DNA of 64,000 nucleotides. Origin: Bacteroides caecimuris. GTDB lineage: Bacteria; Bacteroidota; Bacteroidia; Bacteroidales; Bacteroidaceae. The stretch covers positions 2,728,001 to 2,792,000 of the forward strand of contig NZ_CP015401.2 in assembly GCF_001688725.2 (NCBI RefSeq). Direction: 5' to 3'. The notes under the pieces were generated by a model. That model was not told the DNA's origin. It did not search any database and saw nothing but the letters and a program-made list of their open reading frames with translations. How positions within the stretch are numbered: the stretch's first letter is position 1; each line of letters opens with the position of its first letter. Of the stretch, positions 8,805-17,223 are shown in pieces. The translations under genes and the position numbers were made by a program.

Positions 8805-10505
8805 ATGTCTATCAGTATCCAACAAATCAGCTATATCCATCCGGATAAAGAAGTATTATTCAGTGACCTCAATTTCGCCATCAGTAAAGGACAGAAATTG
8901 GGATTAGTCGGTAACAATGGTTGTGGCAAGTCTACTTTGCTACAAATTATTGCCGGGCAGTTATCCCCCTCTTCCGGTGTCATTGTCCGCCCGGACGATC
9001 TATATTATATCCCGCAACATTTCGGGCAATATGATTCACTGACCATCGCACAGGCTCTTCAAATAGAGCGCAAACAGCAAGCTCTGCACGCCATCCTGGC
9101 AGGAGATGTCTCAAACGAGAATTTCACCATTCTAAATGATGACTGGAATATCGAAGAACGTTCCATCGCCGCTCTCGATTTATGGGGATTAGGACAGTTT
9201 ACGCTATCCTACCCGATGAATCTGCTTAGTGGCGGCGAGAAGACCCGCGTATTCCTGGCAGGTATGGACATTCATCATCCGTCTGTCATACTTATGGATG
9301 AACCGACCAATCATCTCGATTCTTCCGGCAGACAACGTTTATATGACTGGGTAGAAAAATATCGTTCCACCCTGTTAGTGGTAAGTCATGACCGTACTCT
9401 GCTCAATCTTCTCCCCGAGATTTGCGAACTGGAGAAGCATCAAATCAATTATTATGGCGGAAATTACGAATTCTATAAAGAACAAAAAACGCTGATGCAG
9501 GAAGCATTGCAACAACGTATTGAAGAAAAAGAAAAGGCACTACGTATCGCCCGTAAAGTGGCTCGCGAAACGGCCGAACGTAGGGACAAACAGAATGTAC
9601 GCGGCGAAAAGAGTAATATAAAAAAAGGAGTTCCGCGCATTATATTGAACGCACTCCAAGGGAAATCCGAGAAGAGCATCAGTAAACTGACAAGCGTTCA
9701 TCAGGAGAAAGCTGAGAAGTTAACAGATGAGCGCAACCAGCTTCGAGGTTCGCTCTCTCCGACTGCGGCATTAAAAACCGATTTCAACAGTTCCTCGCTT
9801 CATACCGGGAAGATATTAGTGACAGCAAAAGAGATTAACTTCAGTTATCATTCCAATTCGGTTAACAATAATATGCTGACGAATGATGAAATTAATTCTT
9901 CTAATATAGATTATCATAATAATCCAGACAGCATTGATATTCAGGAAAATAGTATTTCAAAGCAACAGCTTTGGCAAACTCCTGTCAGCTTTCAGCTAAA
10001 GAGCGGAGACCGCCTCCGTATAGAAGGAACCAACGGTAGCGGGAAAACAACTCTATTGAAATTAATCACCGGCCAACTTCAACCACAGGAAGGCACCCTG
10101 ACACGGACGGACTTTAGCTCTGTCTATTTGAATCAAGAGTATTCGATCATTGACGACCGGAACAGTATTCTTGAACAGGCTTACGCTTTCAACAGCCGGA
10201 ATCTGCCGGAACATGAAATAAAGATTATTCTGAACCGTTACTTGTTTCCTGCATCCGAATGGGACAAATCCTGCCGGAAACTTAGTGGTGGTGAGAAAAT
10301 GCGTCTCGCTTTCTGCTGTCTGATGATTAGTAACAATACTCCCGATATGTTTATCCTGGATGAACCTACCAACAATTTGGACATACAAAGTATTGAAATT
10401 ATCACTGCTACTATCAAAAATTATACAGGCACTGTGATAGCAATCTCACACGACAATTATTTTATTCAGGAAATTGGTGTCGAACAATGCATTTTATTGA
10501 GTTAG
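8805..10505 (+). CDS. ABC-F family ATPase (ribosome-associated)
   Basis: This is a 566-residue soluble protein with two ABC domains and no membrane segment. Domain 1 has Walker [12 protein letters not shown] (about residue 40), signature LSGGEKTRVF and Walker B VILMDEPTNHLD. A charged, helical linker follows (about residues 225-310), with KEKALRIARKVARETAERRD. Domain 2 has GTNGSGKTTLL, LSGGEKMRLAFC and MFILDEPTNNLD. ABC-F proteins bind the ribosomal E site and rescue stalled or antibiotic-bound ribosomes. The lower similarity of the two halves, an insert of about 40 asparagine-rich residues before domain 2, and the structured leader suggest an inducible resistance-type member rather than the housekeeping EttA. 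The antibiotic is not predictable. Confidence 0.88.
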   Translation: MSISIQQISYIHPDKEVLFSDLNFAISKGQKLGLVGNNGCGKSTLLQIIAGQLSPSSGVIVRPDDLYYIPQHFGQYDSLTIAQALQIERKQQALHAILAGDVSNENFTILNDDWNIEERSIAALDLWGLGQFTLSYPMNLLSGGEKTRVFLAGMDIHHPSVILMDEPTNHLDSSGRQRLYDWVEKYRSTLLVVSHDRTLLNLLPEICELEKHQINYYGGNYEFYKEQKTLMQEALQQRIEEKEKALRIARKVARETAERRDKQNVRGEKSNIKKGVPRIILNALQGKSEKSISKLTSVHQEKAEKLTDERNQLRGSLSPTAALKTDFNSSSLHTGKILVTAKEINFSYHSNSVNNNMLTNDEINSSNIDYHNNPDSIDIQENSISKQQLWQTPVSFQLKSGDRLRIEGTNGSGKTTLLKLITGQLQPQEGTLTRTDFSSVYLNQEYSIIDDRNSILEQAYAFNSRNLPEHEIKIILNRYLFPASEWDKSCRKLSGGEKMRLAFCCLMISNNTPDMFILDEPTNNLDIQSIEIITATIKNYTGTVIAISHDNYFIQEIGVEQCILLS

Positions 10506-10591
10506 TCTATTGATATTTTATCTGATAAGTCTAAATATCAATCTAGTTTTTTTATAACTTCGCAGCGCGAAGATCAAGAATTAGAATTAAA

Positions 10592-11404
10592 ATGAATCAG
10601 ACAACACAATCATGGTGGTTTATCTTTTACAAAGACCAACTGCTTCTTGAGAAAAAAGAGGATGGCATATATGCTATCCCGTGTAAAGAAAGCTCTCCTA
10701 TTGTTATTAAAGAAAAAACAACCGTACACAATATCACTACACTGGAAGGGAGAAACTGCAAGGCTTTCTCCCTCTCCTCTCCCATTGAAGAATCGGAGCA
10801 ATGGGTAATGATAGGACTTCGTGCCTCCTATGAATATCTTCCTTTGTCTCATTATCAGACAGCAGGAAAAGCACACGAGATTCTGCATTGGGATAGAAAC
10901 AGCCGCTTTTGTTCCGCCTGCGGCACGCCTATGGAACAGAAAGAATCTATCATGAAGCGTTGTCCGAAATGTGATCGGGAGGTATATCCTTCCATTTCCA
11001 CAGCGATTCTTGTATTAGTAAGAAAAAAAGATTCACTACTTTTAGTGCACGCCCGCAATTTTAAAGGAACATTCAACAGTCTCGTTGCCGGATTTCTGGA
11101 AACCGGAGAAACGCTAGAAGAATGTGTAGCACGTGAAGTGAAAGAAGAAACCGGACTGGATGTAAAGAATATCACTTATTTCGGTAATCAGCCCTGGCCT
11201 TATCCCAGCGGATTAATGGTCGGCTTTATTGCTGATTATGCCGGAGGGGAAATCAACCTCCAAGATGAAGAATTGAGTTCGGGAGACTTTTATACAAGAG
11301 ACAATTTACCCGAACTTCCCAGAAAACTTAGTCTTGCCCGAAAAATGATTGATTGGTGGATAGAGCATCCAAATGAACAATATGGCATAAATGGACTTGG
11401 ATAG
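10592..11404 (+). CDS. nudC: NADH pyrophosphatase NudC (Nudix hydrolase)
   Basis: This 270-residue Nudix enzyme hydrolyses NAD(H) to NMN(H) and AMP and can remove NAD caps from RNA. Domain order is the usual one: an N-terminal beta domain, a zinc ribbon with CSACG and CPKCD (about residues 108-128), then the Nudix box GFLETGETLEECVAREVKEE. The NudC-specific QPWPYP motif follows it, replacing SQPWPFP. It is transcribed after the ABC-F gene, 86 bp apart. A small hairpin (CTTCGC/GCGAAG, 10558-10572) lies in the gap. Confidence 0.92.
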   Translation: MNQTTQSWWFIFYKDQLLLEKKEDGIYAIPCKESSPIVIKEKTTVHNITTLEGRNCKAFSLSSPIEESEQWVMIGLRASYEYLPLSHYQTAGKAHEILHWDRNSRFCSACGTPMEQKESIMKRCPKCDREVYPSISTAILVLVRKKDSLLLVHARNFKGTFNSLVAGFLETGETLEECVAREVKEETGLDVKNITYFGNQPWPYPSGLMVGFIADYAGGEINLQDEELSSGDFYTRDNLPELPRKLSLARKMIDWWIEHPNEQYGINGLG

Positions 11405-11704
11405 GCACGAAAAAAAGAAATAGCACTGACTGAAAAATAGACTAAGAAAGCAGGCCACGAAATACACATAACTACAAACGAACAACTTACGAATATGAAA
11501 CTGAACGTATCACTCTAAAGCATCAACAAAACTTGTGTATCCGCAGCCTGCCTGTTGAAATTGAGATGATGCCAATACAACAAGATTCGGGCAAGAAGGA
11601 TTAGCAAGTGGACTTAAAGAATGCAAAGGAAATGAAAGAACTGTGCCAAATGAGGAAAAAAGCCCGAAAATAGGCAGAATCAGGGCTATGCATAGAGAAA
11701 AAGA
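11405..11704. other. Intergenic stretch with no recognisable gene
   Basis: About 300 bp between nudC and the phosphohexomutase terminator. All frames are interrupted by stops. The base composition looks codon-like (A-rich plus strand, short runs such as SINKTCVSAACLLKLR), which may be a decayed coding sequence, but I recognise nothing. Confidence 0.5.
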
Positions 11705-11742
11705 AGCGCCTCCATAATCTTTTCGAAGATTATGGAGGCGCT
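11705..11742 (-). terminator. Strong terminator of the phosphohexomutase gene
   Basis: A perfect 17-bp stem (AGCGCCTCCATAATCTT with its complement) closes on a TTCG tetraloop. On the minus strand it is followed by TCTTTTTCTC. It lies 52 bp past the stop at 11795. Confidence 0.88.
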
Positions 11743-11794
11743 ATTTATTATTTATCTTTCGTTATCTATATCTGAAATTTCAGCAGAAACCCAA

Positions 11795-13540
11795 TCAGAT
11801 ACCTAATGATTTCTTCACTGCTTCAATCTTTTCCATTGCGGCAGATTCGGCAGAAGCATAACAATTGCGGCATCCCATTTCGCCCTGAACTTCCATATAG
11901 AACTTAATCTTCGGTTCTGTACCTGAAGGACGAACAGAAACTTTGCTACCGTCTTCAGTGAAATACTGAAGTACGTTAGATGGTTCCGGCATATCGATTG
12001 CAGTTACGTTACCTTTATCATCTGTCTGTTTCAGTGCCTTATAATCTTTGCTCAGGATCACTTTAGAGCCACCCAATTCTTTCGGAGGATTGGCACGGAA
12101 GTTCTCCATCATAGCTTTGATTTCTTCTGCACCGCTCTTACCCGGTTTCACTACGTTTACAGTAAACTCTTTAGAGAATCCGTATTCTACGTAGATATCC
12201 AGCAACAACTGATACAAGGATTTACCATTATCTTTTGCCCATGCAGCAACTTCAGCAATCAAACAGCAAGCTGATACGGCATCTTTATCGCGAACGAAAT
12301 CTTCGGCAAGGAATCCGTAGCTTTCTTCACCACCACCGATATATTTCTGTTTGCCTTCACGCAGACGGATTTCACGGGCAATCCATTTAAATCCGGTGTA
12401 ACAGTCAAGCATTTCGATATTGTTCTTATCTGCGATTTTCTTGATTAATTCAGTTGTAACGATTGTCTTCACGCAGAACTCGCCACCTTTAATCTTACCC
12501 AGTTGTTTGTACTGCGTCAGAATATAATAAAGGTACATCATACAAGTCTGGTTACCGTTAATCAGTACCCATTCGCCTTTATCATCCTTGCAAGCAATAC
12601 CTACACGGTCAGCATCCGGATCGGAAGCCATAACGAGGTCAGCATCAATTTCTTTGGCAAGGTTTACAGCCATAGAAAGAGCTTCCGCGTTTTCCGGGTT
12701 CGGAGATACGACAGTCGGGAAGTTACCGTCCTTAATCATCTGTTCGGGCACAGTAAATACGTTTTCGAATCCCCACATTTTCAATGCACGAGGAATCAAC
12801 ATCATACCTGTACCGTGGATCGGAGTATAGACAATCTTCATGTCTTTGTGACGGGTGATAGCTGCCGGATCAATAGAAACAGTTTTCACCATGTCCAGAT
12901 AAACCTTATCGATGTCTTCACCAATAATCTGAATCAACTCCGGATTTCCCTGGAATTTAATATCGGCAGCAGAAGCAATTGCATTCACTTCGTCGATGAT
13001 ACCTTTATCGTGTGGAGCCAATACCTGTGCACCATCGTCCCAATATGCCTTGTAACCGTTATATTCTTTCGGATTGTGAGAAGCAGTCAGAATGATACCG
13101 CTCTGGCAACCGAGGTGACGGATGGCGAAAGACATTTCCGGTGTCGGACGCATGTCGTCAAACAGATATACTTTAATACCATTGGCAGAGAAAATATTAG
13201 CAGAAGTTTCTGCAAACAAACGGCTGTTGTTGCGGCAATCGTGACCGACTACTACAGAAATCTGCGGCAGGTCTTTGAAGTTCTTTTTCAGATAGTTGGA
13301 AAGTCCTTGAGTGGCAGCACCTACCGTATAGATATTCATACGATTGCTACCTACGCCCATAATACCACGCAGACCACCAGTACCAAATTCAAGATCTTTG
13401 TAGAAAGCTTCAATTAGTTCGGTTTTATCATCGTTTTCCAACACACGTTTCACTTCAGCCTGGGTTTCAGCATCATAAGCCGGGGTTAGCCATTTTTCGG
13501 CTTTTTCAGTGACCTGTTTAATAAGTTCCTGATTTTCCAT
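11795..13540 (-). CDS. Phosphoglucomutase/phosphomannomutase
   Basis: This 581-residue alpha-D-phosphohexomutase interconverts hexose 1- and 6-phosphates. It shows the phosphoserine loop TASHNPKEYNGYKAYW, the metal loop ASDPDADRVG, the sugar-specificity loop GGGEESYGF and the phosphate-binding RPSGTEPKIKFY. GEESYG and the length near 580 fit the PgcA-type phosphoglucomutase branch. It appears monocistronic, with its own promoter and a strong terminator. Confidence 0.92.
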   Translation of the reverse strand: MENQELIKQVTEKAEKWLTPAYDAETQAEVKRVLENDDKTELIEAFYKDLEFGTGGLRGIMGVGSNRMNIYTVGAATQGLSNYLKKNFKDLPQISVVVGHDCRNNSRLFAETSANIFSANGIKVYLFDDMRPTPEMSFAIRHLGCQSGIILTASHNPKEYNGYKAYWDDGAQVLAPHDKGIIDEVNAIASAADIKFQGNPELIQIIGEDIDKVYLDMVKTVSIDPAAITRHKDMKIVYTPIHGTGMMLIPRALKMWGFENVFTVPEQMIKDGNFPTVVSPNPENAEALSMAVNLAKEIDADLVMASDPDADRVGIACKDDKGEWVLINGNQTCMMYLYYILTQYKQLGKIKGGEFCVKTIVTTELIKKIADKNNIEMLDCYTGFKWIAREIRLREGKQKYIGGGEESYGFLAEDFVRDKDAVSACCLIAEVAAWAKDNGKSLYQLLLDIYVEYGFSKEFTVNVVKPGKSGAEEIKAMMENFRANPPKELGGSKVILSKDYKALKQTDDKGNVTAIDMPEPSNVLQYFTEDGSKVSVRPSGTEPKIKFYMEVQGEMGCRNCYASAESAAMEKIEAVKKSLGI

Positions 13541-13594
13541 TTCGATTGTTATTTATTGGTTAATGAATTATTTATTATCAATTTCTTGAGCACA

Positions 13595-13602
13595 CAAATG
13601 TA
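13595..13602 (-). promoter_or_regulatory. Putative -7 element of the phosphohexomutase promoter
   Basis: The minus strand reads TACATTTG, 55 bp upstream of the start at 13540. The surrounding DNA is very A+T-rich and a -33 box is not obvious. Confidence 0.45.
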
Positions 13603-13699
13603 AAATAATAAGTTTATAATTCCTATTCTTTTAATTGAAATTTGAGAATTAAGAATTAGAAAGCGATATACTTAATACCTAATAGTTCATACTTAATAT

Positions 13700-15343
13700 C
13701 TATTCTTGTGGCACTTTATATCTGTCACCAGTCTGCTTGACATATTCCTGCAAGAATTCTTTCGGATATCCGGGACGCATCACTCCGGCAGGTTGTCCGA
13801 TGGAATTACGCTCAAACTTACCGTCTTTAACGCGTTTCACCACTCCATCATTGTACTTCACAATCAAGAATGTTCCCAATTGTTTCCAAGTATCGAAAGT
13901 GCTCTGTGCGGTCATATTTGTATAGTTTGTCAGAAAGTCAACTGCTGCGTTCTTATCTTTTGCCAGCAGTTTGGCAGCCATTTCTTCAATGCCTTCCTGT
14001 GCATTGTTGAAAGTAGTTTCCATTTCTTTCTGCGCTTCCCGTACATCACCGATCATCAAATCATAACGCGGATAGACCATATTAGATACCCAGTTGAAAA
14101 TCCAGAAAGCAGAGTTCCAGGAGAAAGTAATATAATCGGCTCCGTCTACACGGGTATAACATACCGGCGCTTTAGTAGCACAACAATAAACCGGGGTAAA
14201 TACTGCCATGTTCGCATCATCCACGCCAAACCAAAGTACTCCGCCTATCGGGTCCGGCTTGTTAGCGCGCATTTGTGCAACAAATACAAACCCGCTTTGT
14301 TGAGTGGAAATCGGACGTTCGTTGAAATATTCCTGCCCGTCTACCTTGAAGTTCAGAGGAGAAAGACGGTAAGGTGTCTTATAAGGTCCGGCTCCGAAAT
14401 CATTGGAAATGTCAAGGGGCGTTCCTTCATAATGGTCACGCATCATATCTTTCACATCTTGCACGGATAACTTCTGTTTCGGTTTCACAAAAAGAGGCAT
14501 CGGCGTATTAGTCTTTCCCTCAATGTAAGGAAGATAATCTTTTCCGTTATCCGTAAACTTATTAAAATAGCTCCACACACGAGCCTCACAGAAACGACGG
14601 GCACCAAAATCAAGAGGCGCATAGGCTAATGAGAAACTAAAGTCTTTATTTACTCCATTAAAATATCCCTTTTCGCGAGCAAAAGAAATGACATCCGGAG
14701 AATACATACAGTTTTCCTTGTCGTTCATATCAAACTGGTGGATACGTGACTGGTTCGCATGAGCTGAGATACAATCATCAGGCACGCGTACTGCTACCCA
14801 AACCGCTCCACGGATGCTGGGACCTTTACCAATCATTTCCATAATCCATATTTCGTTCGGATCGGCAATAGTAAAGGATTCTCCTTCGCTATAGTAGCCG
14901 TATTGCTGCACTAAATCGGTCATAATCTTAATAGCTTCACGGGCAGTGCGCGAACGTTGCAAACCGATATAAATCAGACTTCCGTAATCGATAATCCCTG
15001 TAGAATCGGCCAATTCCGGACGTCCGCCGAAAGTTGTCTCACCAATGGTAACCTGATATTCATTCATATTACCAACTACATTATAAGTTTGGCGTGCCTG
15101 CTCTATTTCTCCCAGATACTTGCCAGTATCCCATTCATAAACTTTCAGCATCGTCCCTTTGGGATAGGTGGCAGCCGGATAATGATAAAGTTCTCCGAAT
15201 AAGCCATACGAGTCGGCAGAATAGGAAACAATCGTCGAACCATCGGCAGACGCATTCTTTCCGACAATCAGATTGGTACAGGCGAAAGTGTTCGCCACGG
15301 CCGCCATCAATACAGCGGCACAAAGAATAATTCTTCTCTTCAT
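13700..15343 (-). CDS. C69-family dipeptidase (PepD-like Ntn hydrolase)
   Basis: I choose the start at 15343 because it gives a clean signal peptide (MKRRIILCAAVLMAAVANTF) followed directly by Ala-Cys-Thr-Asn. In this family the Cys becomes the N-terminal nucleophile after processing. A longer frame to 15412 exists but would bury the signal. The protein is 547 residues, close to the family norm. Visible features are GSTIVSYSADSYG, the segment IADPNEIWIMEMIG and SAHANQSRI, all usual in C69. It would cut dipeptides in the periplasm. It lies 28 bp after the M23 peptidase gene on the same strand, so the two are probably co-transcribed. Confidence 0.85.
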   Translation of the reverse strand: MKRRIILCAAVLMAAVANTFACTNLIVGKNASADGSTIVSYSADSYGLFGELYHYPAATYPKGTMLKVYEWDTGKYLGEIEQARQTYNVVGNMNEYQVTIGETTFGGRPELADSTGIIDYGSLIYIGLQRSRTAREAIKIMTDLVQQYGYYSEGESFTIADPNEIWIMEMIGKGPSIRGAVWVAVRVPDDCISAHANQSRIHQFDMNDKENCMYSPDVISFAREKGYFNGVNKDFSFSLAYAPLDFGARRFCEARVWSYFNKFTDNGKDYLPYIEGKTNTPMPLFVKPKQKLSVQDVKDMMRDHYEGTPLDISNDFGAGPYKTPYRLSPLNFKVDGQEYFNERPISTQQSGFVFVAQMRANKPDPIGGVLWFGVDDANMAVFTPVYCCATKAPVCYTRVDGADYITFSWNSAFWIFNWVSNMVYPRYDLMIGDVREAQKEMETTFNNAQEGIEEMAAKLLAKDKNAAVDFLTNYTNMTAQSTFDTWKQLGTFLIVKYNDGVVKRVKDGKFERNSIGQPAGVMRPGYPKEFLQEYVKQTGDRYKVPQE

Positions 15344-15371
15344 AATAAATATATGATTCATTTTTAATAAT

Positions 15372-17027
15372 TTACCAAACAAAGCTTTCACGGACCACTG
15401 TTTCATTCCCACAGTAATCGGTCACTGTAAATTCAACAGTATGTTTGCCTCCTTTCTTAACGCGTTTCGGGTCTAACGTACATTCCCAGTACGATTTCAC
15501 AATATTGGGACGTCCGAAAAGCGCATACTTTCCGTCAATCGTACCGCGATAGGAAGCAATTCCCGTACCCTGATCTTTCAGTCGACAGACAATCTTTCCG
15601 TTTCTTCCCCAGTGATTCTTGTTGACAGGGATAATCTCCGGCGGGATGGTATCGATGGCAACAGTGTAAGTTCCCAACTCCCGGATAGATGCTTTCATGT
15701 ATCCGTCTTCATACTTTCCGCCTACGCTGTATTTTCCTCCTTTTGGAGTTATGCGGGCCACATAATATTTCGTCGTATCGGCAATTGGTTTTCTACGCAA
15801 CCCGATACACAGTTCACAAGCTGCGTGCAGCGGAACCGTCTTATCATTCAACTGATAAGTAAAAGCAACGGCACCACTATCCGCCTTCACCTGATAATTA
15901 AGGGGAACATCATCATACAACATTCCTTTCGGAACGACCAGGTTCAATCCCGGTTCTTGCAGATAATTAGTCTTATTCCAGGTAAAATAATATTTCTCCC
16001 GATGATTCAACGGTTCAATCGGTTGCTTCCGCCCCCGTACAGTGAAACTATATTTGGAAGTGTTTCCGAAAGCATCTTTTAATGTATATAAGAACTGATA
16101 GTCCCGTTCCTCGTCAATCGTCACCAAGCCACGGTTATCATTCGATGCTTTTAACAGACGCAAAGTGTTACCCGGATCAATGAATGATTTCATATATTGT
16201 CCGTAAGTCCAGGAATTAATCATCCGGTTCTCTTCCTGCGAGAAACGATCTACGGTGCTACGAAATATTTCATTTCCATCTACCGTAAGCACAACCGAAT
16301 AAACTCCATAATGGTTATTCACTCCATCCATGTAATCGTATGCTTTGATCCCCACACCTATCATTCCCCATGCTTCCACCGGACACTCGCTATTGGGAAG
16401 GATGGTTTTATTCTCTTGCTTTCCATCCACTACTCCTTTACCCGGCTGTGGAAAAAATAGAATGCCATCCGCTTTCGGAGCGCGCGTATCTTTTATTTTC
16501 GACCGAAAGAAAGGCATAGGATCAACATAATCTCCCGATTCCGTTTCAAATACATCCAGGTGAAGATGCGGACCGAACGAATATCCGGTGTTTCCGCTCC
16601 ATGCGATCTGCTGCCCCCCTTTCACCGGATATTCTCCCGGTTCGGGAACAATCTCTACTTCCCAGCTTTCTTCTTCATATTGAAGTTTCTCCACCCTTTC
16701 GGCAATGGGAGAAACAAAACCATTCAAATGGCGGTTGATCGTTGAATAGCCATTGTGATAACAGACATCAAGTACATATCCCGAACCATTCGTGACGCGA
16801 ATACGCGAAATATAGCCATCAGCGAGAGCACGAACGGGTTTACCGATAACTCCGCCTGTTTTAAAATCCAGTCCGCCGTGGAAATGATTGGAACGGATTT
16901 CCCCAAAGTTTCCACTCAATGTAAGAGGAAAGTCAAAAGGAGGTACAAAAGTTGCTTGCTTCTTCTCTTGTCCATACCCTCCGATACAGCAAGCCAGCAT
17001 CAGAGCAGTAATATATCGTCTCATCAT
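15372..17027 (-). CDS. Secreted M23 (LytM-like) peptidase
   Basis: The start at 17027 gives MMRRYITALMLACCIGGYGQ, a signal peptide. The promoter at 17050-17057 rules out the longer frame from 17069. The protein is about 551 residues. An M23 domain occupies roughly residues 30-165: the first zinc ligands are in HFHGGLDF and the last in HLHLDVFE. The following 380 residues are beta-rich and end with Ig-like segments (CRLKDQGTGIASYRGTIDG, VTDYCGNE). It probably cleaves peptidoglycan cross-links or another Gly-rich peptide in the envelope. Confidence 0.87.
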   Translation of the reverse strand: MMRRYITALMLACCIGGYGQEKKQATFVPPFDFPLTLSGNFGEIRSNHFHGGLDFKTGGVIGKPVRALADGYISRIRVTNGSGYVLDVCYHNGYSTINRHLNGFVSPIAERVEKLQYEEESWEVEIVPEPGEYPVKGGQQIAWSGNTGYSFGPHLHLDVFETESGDYVDPMPFFRSKIKDTRAPKADGILFFPQPGKGVVDGKQENKTILPNSECPVEAWGMIGVGIKAYDYMDGVNNHYGVYSVVLTVDGNEIFRSTVDRFSQEENRMINSWTYGQYMKSFIDPGNTLRLLKASNDNRGLVTIDEERDYQFLYTLKDAFGNTSKYSFTVRGRKQPIEPLNHREKYYFTWNKTNYLQEPGLNLVVPKGMLYDDVPLNYQVKADSGAVAFTYQLNDKTVPLHAACELCIGLRRKPIADTTKYYVARITPKGGKYSVGGKYEDGYMKASIRELGTYTVAIDTIPPEIIPVNKNHWGRNGKIVCRLKDQGTGIASYRGTIDGKYALFGRPNIVKSYWECTLDPKRVKKGGKHTVEFTVTDYCGNETVVRESFVW

Positions 17028-17049
17028 TCCGTTCACTTTTTTACTCCCG

Positions 17050-17057
17050 CAAATGTA
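17050..17057 (-). promoter_or_regulatory. -7 element of the M23/C69 peptidase operon
   Basis: The minus strand reads TACATTTG followed by CGGGAG. It is placed 23 bp upstream of the chosen M23 start, giving a very short leader. Confidence 0.55.
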
Positions 17058-17176
17058 CACTATTCCCACTAAACTATGAAATATCCGAGGAGAATGATGA
17101 CCGTAGATACTAGTTAATATTTCTTTTTAATGTTATATTGATTGCAAATTAATAGTCATTGTGTTATTTATATTAG

Positions 17177-17184
17177 TAATTTTG
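17177..17184 (+). promoter_or_regulatory. -7 element of the metalloprotease-SusCD operon
   Basis: TAATTTTG matches TAnnTTTG and is 39 bp upstream of the gene at 17224. The region before it is strongly A+T-rich. Confidence 0.5.
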
Positions 17185-17223
17185 TGACCGTTTTTTTAAT
17201 TATAATTAAAAGTTAGAGACTCA

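Noticed and set aside
12503-13417. A 304-codon plus-strand frame inside the phosphohexomutase gene
   Set aside because: It is antisense to a fully recognisable enzyme gene and its product has no plausible motif.
13706-14470. A 254-codon plus-strand frame inside the C69 dipeptidase gene
   Set aside because: It mirrors the codons of the real gene on the minus strand; no promoter or ribosome site.
15372-17069. Longer start for the M23 peptidase at 17069
   Set aside because: It would lie upstream of the promoter at 17050-17057 and hide the signal peptide.
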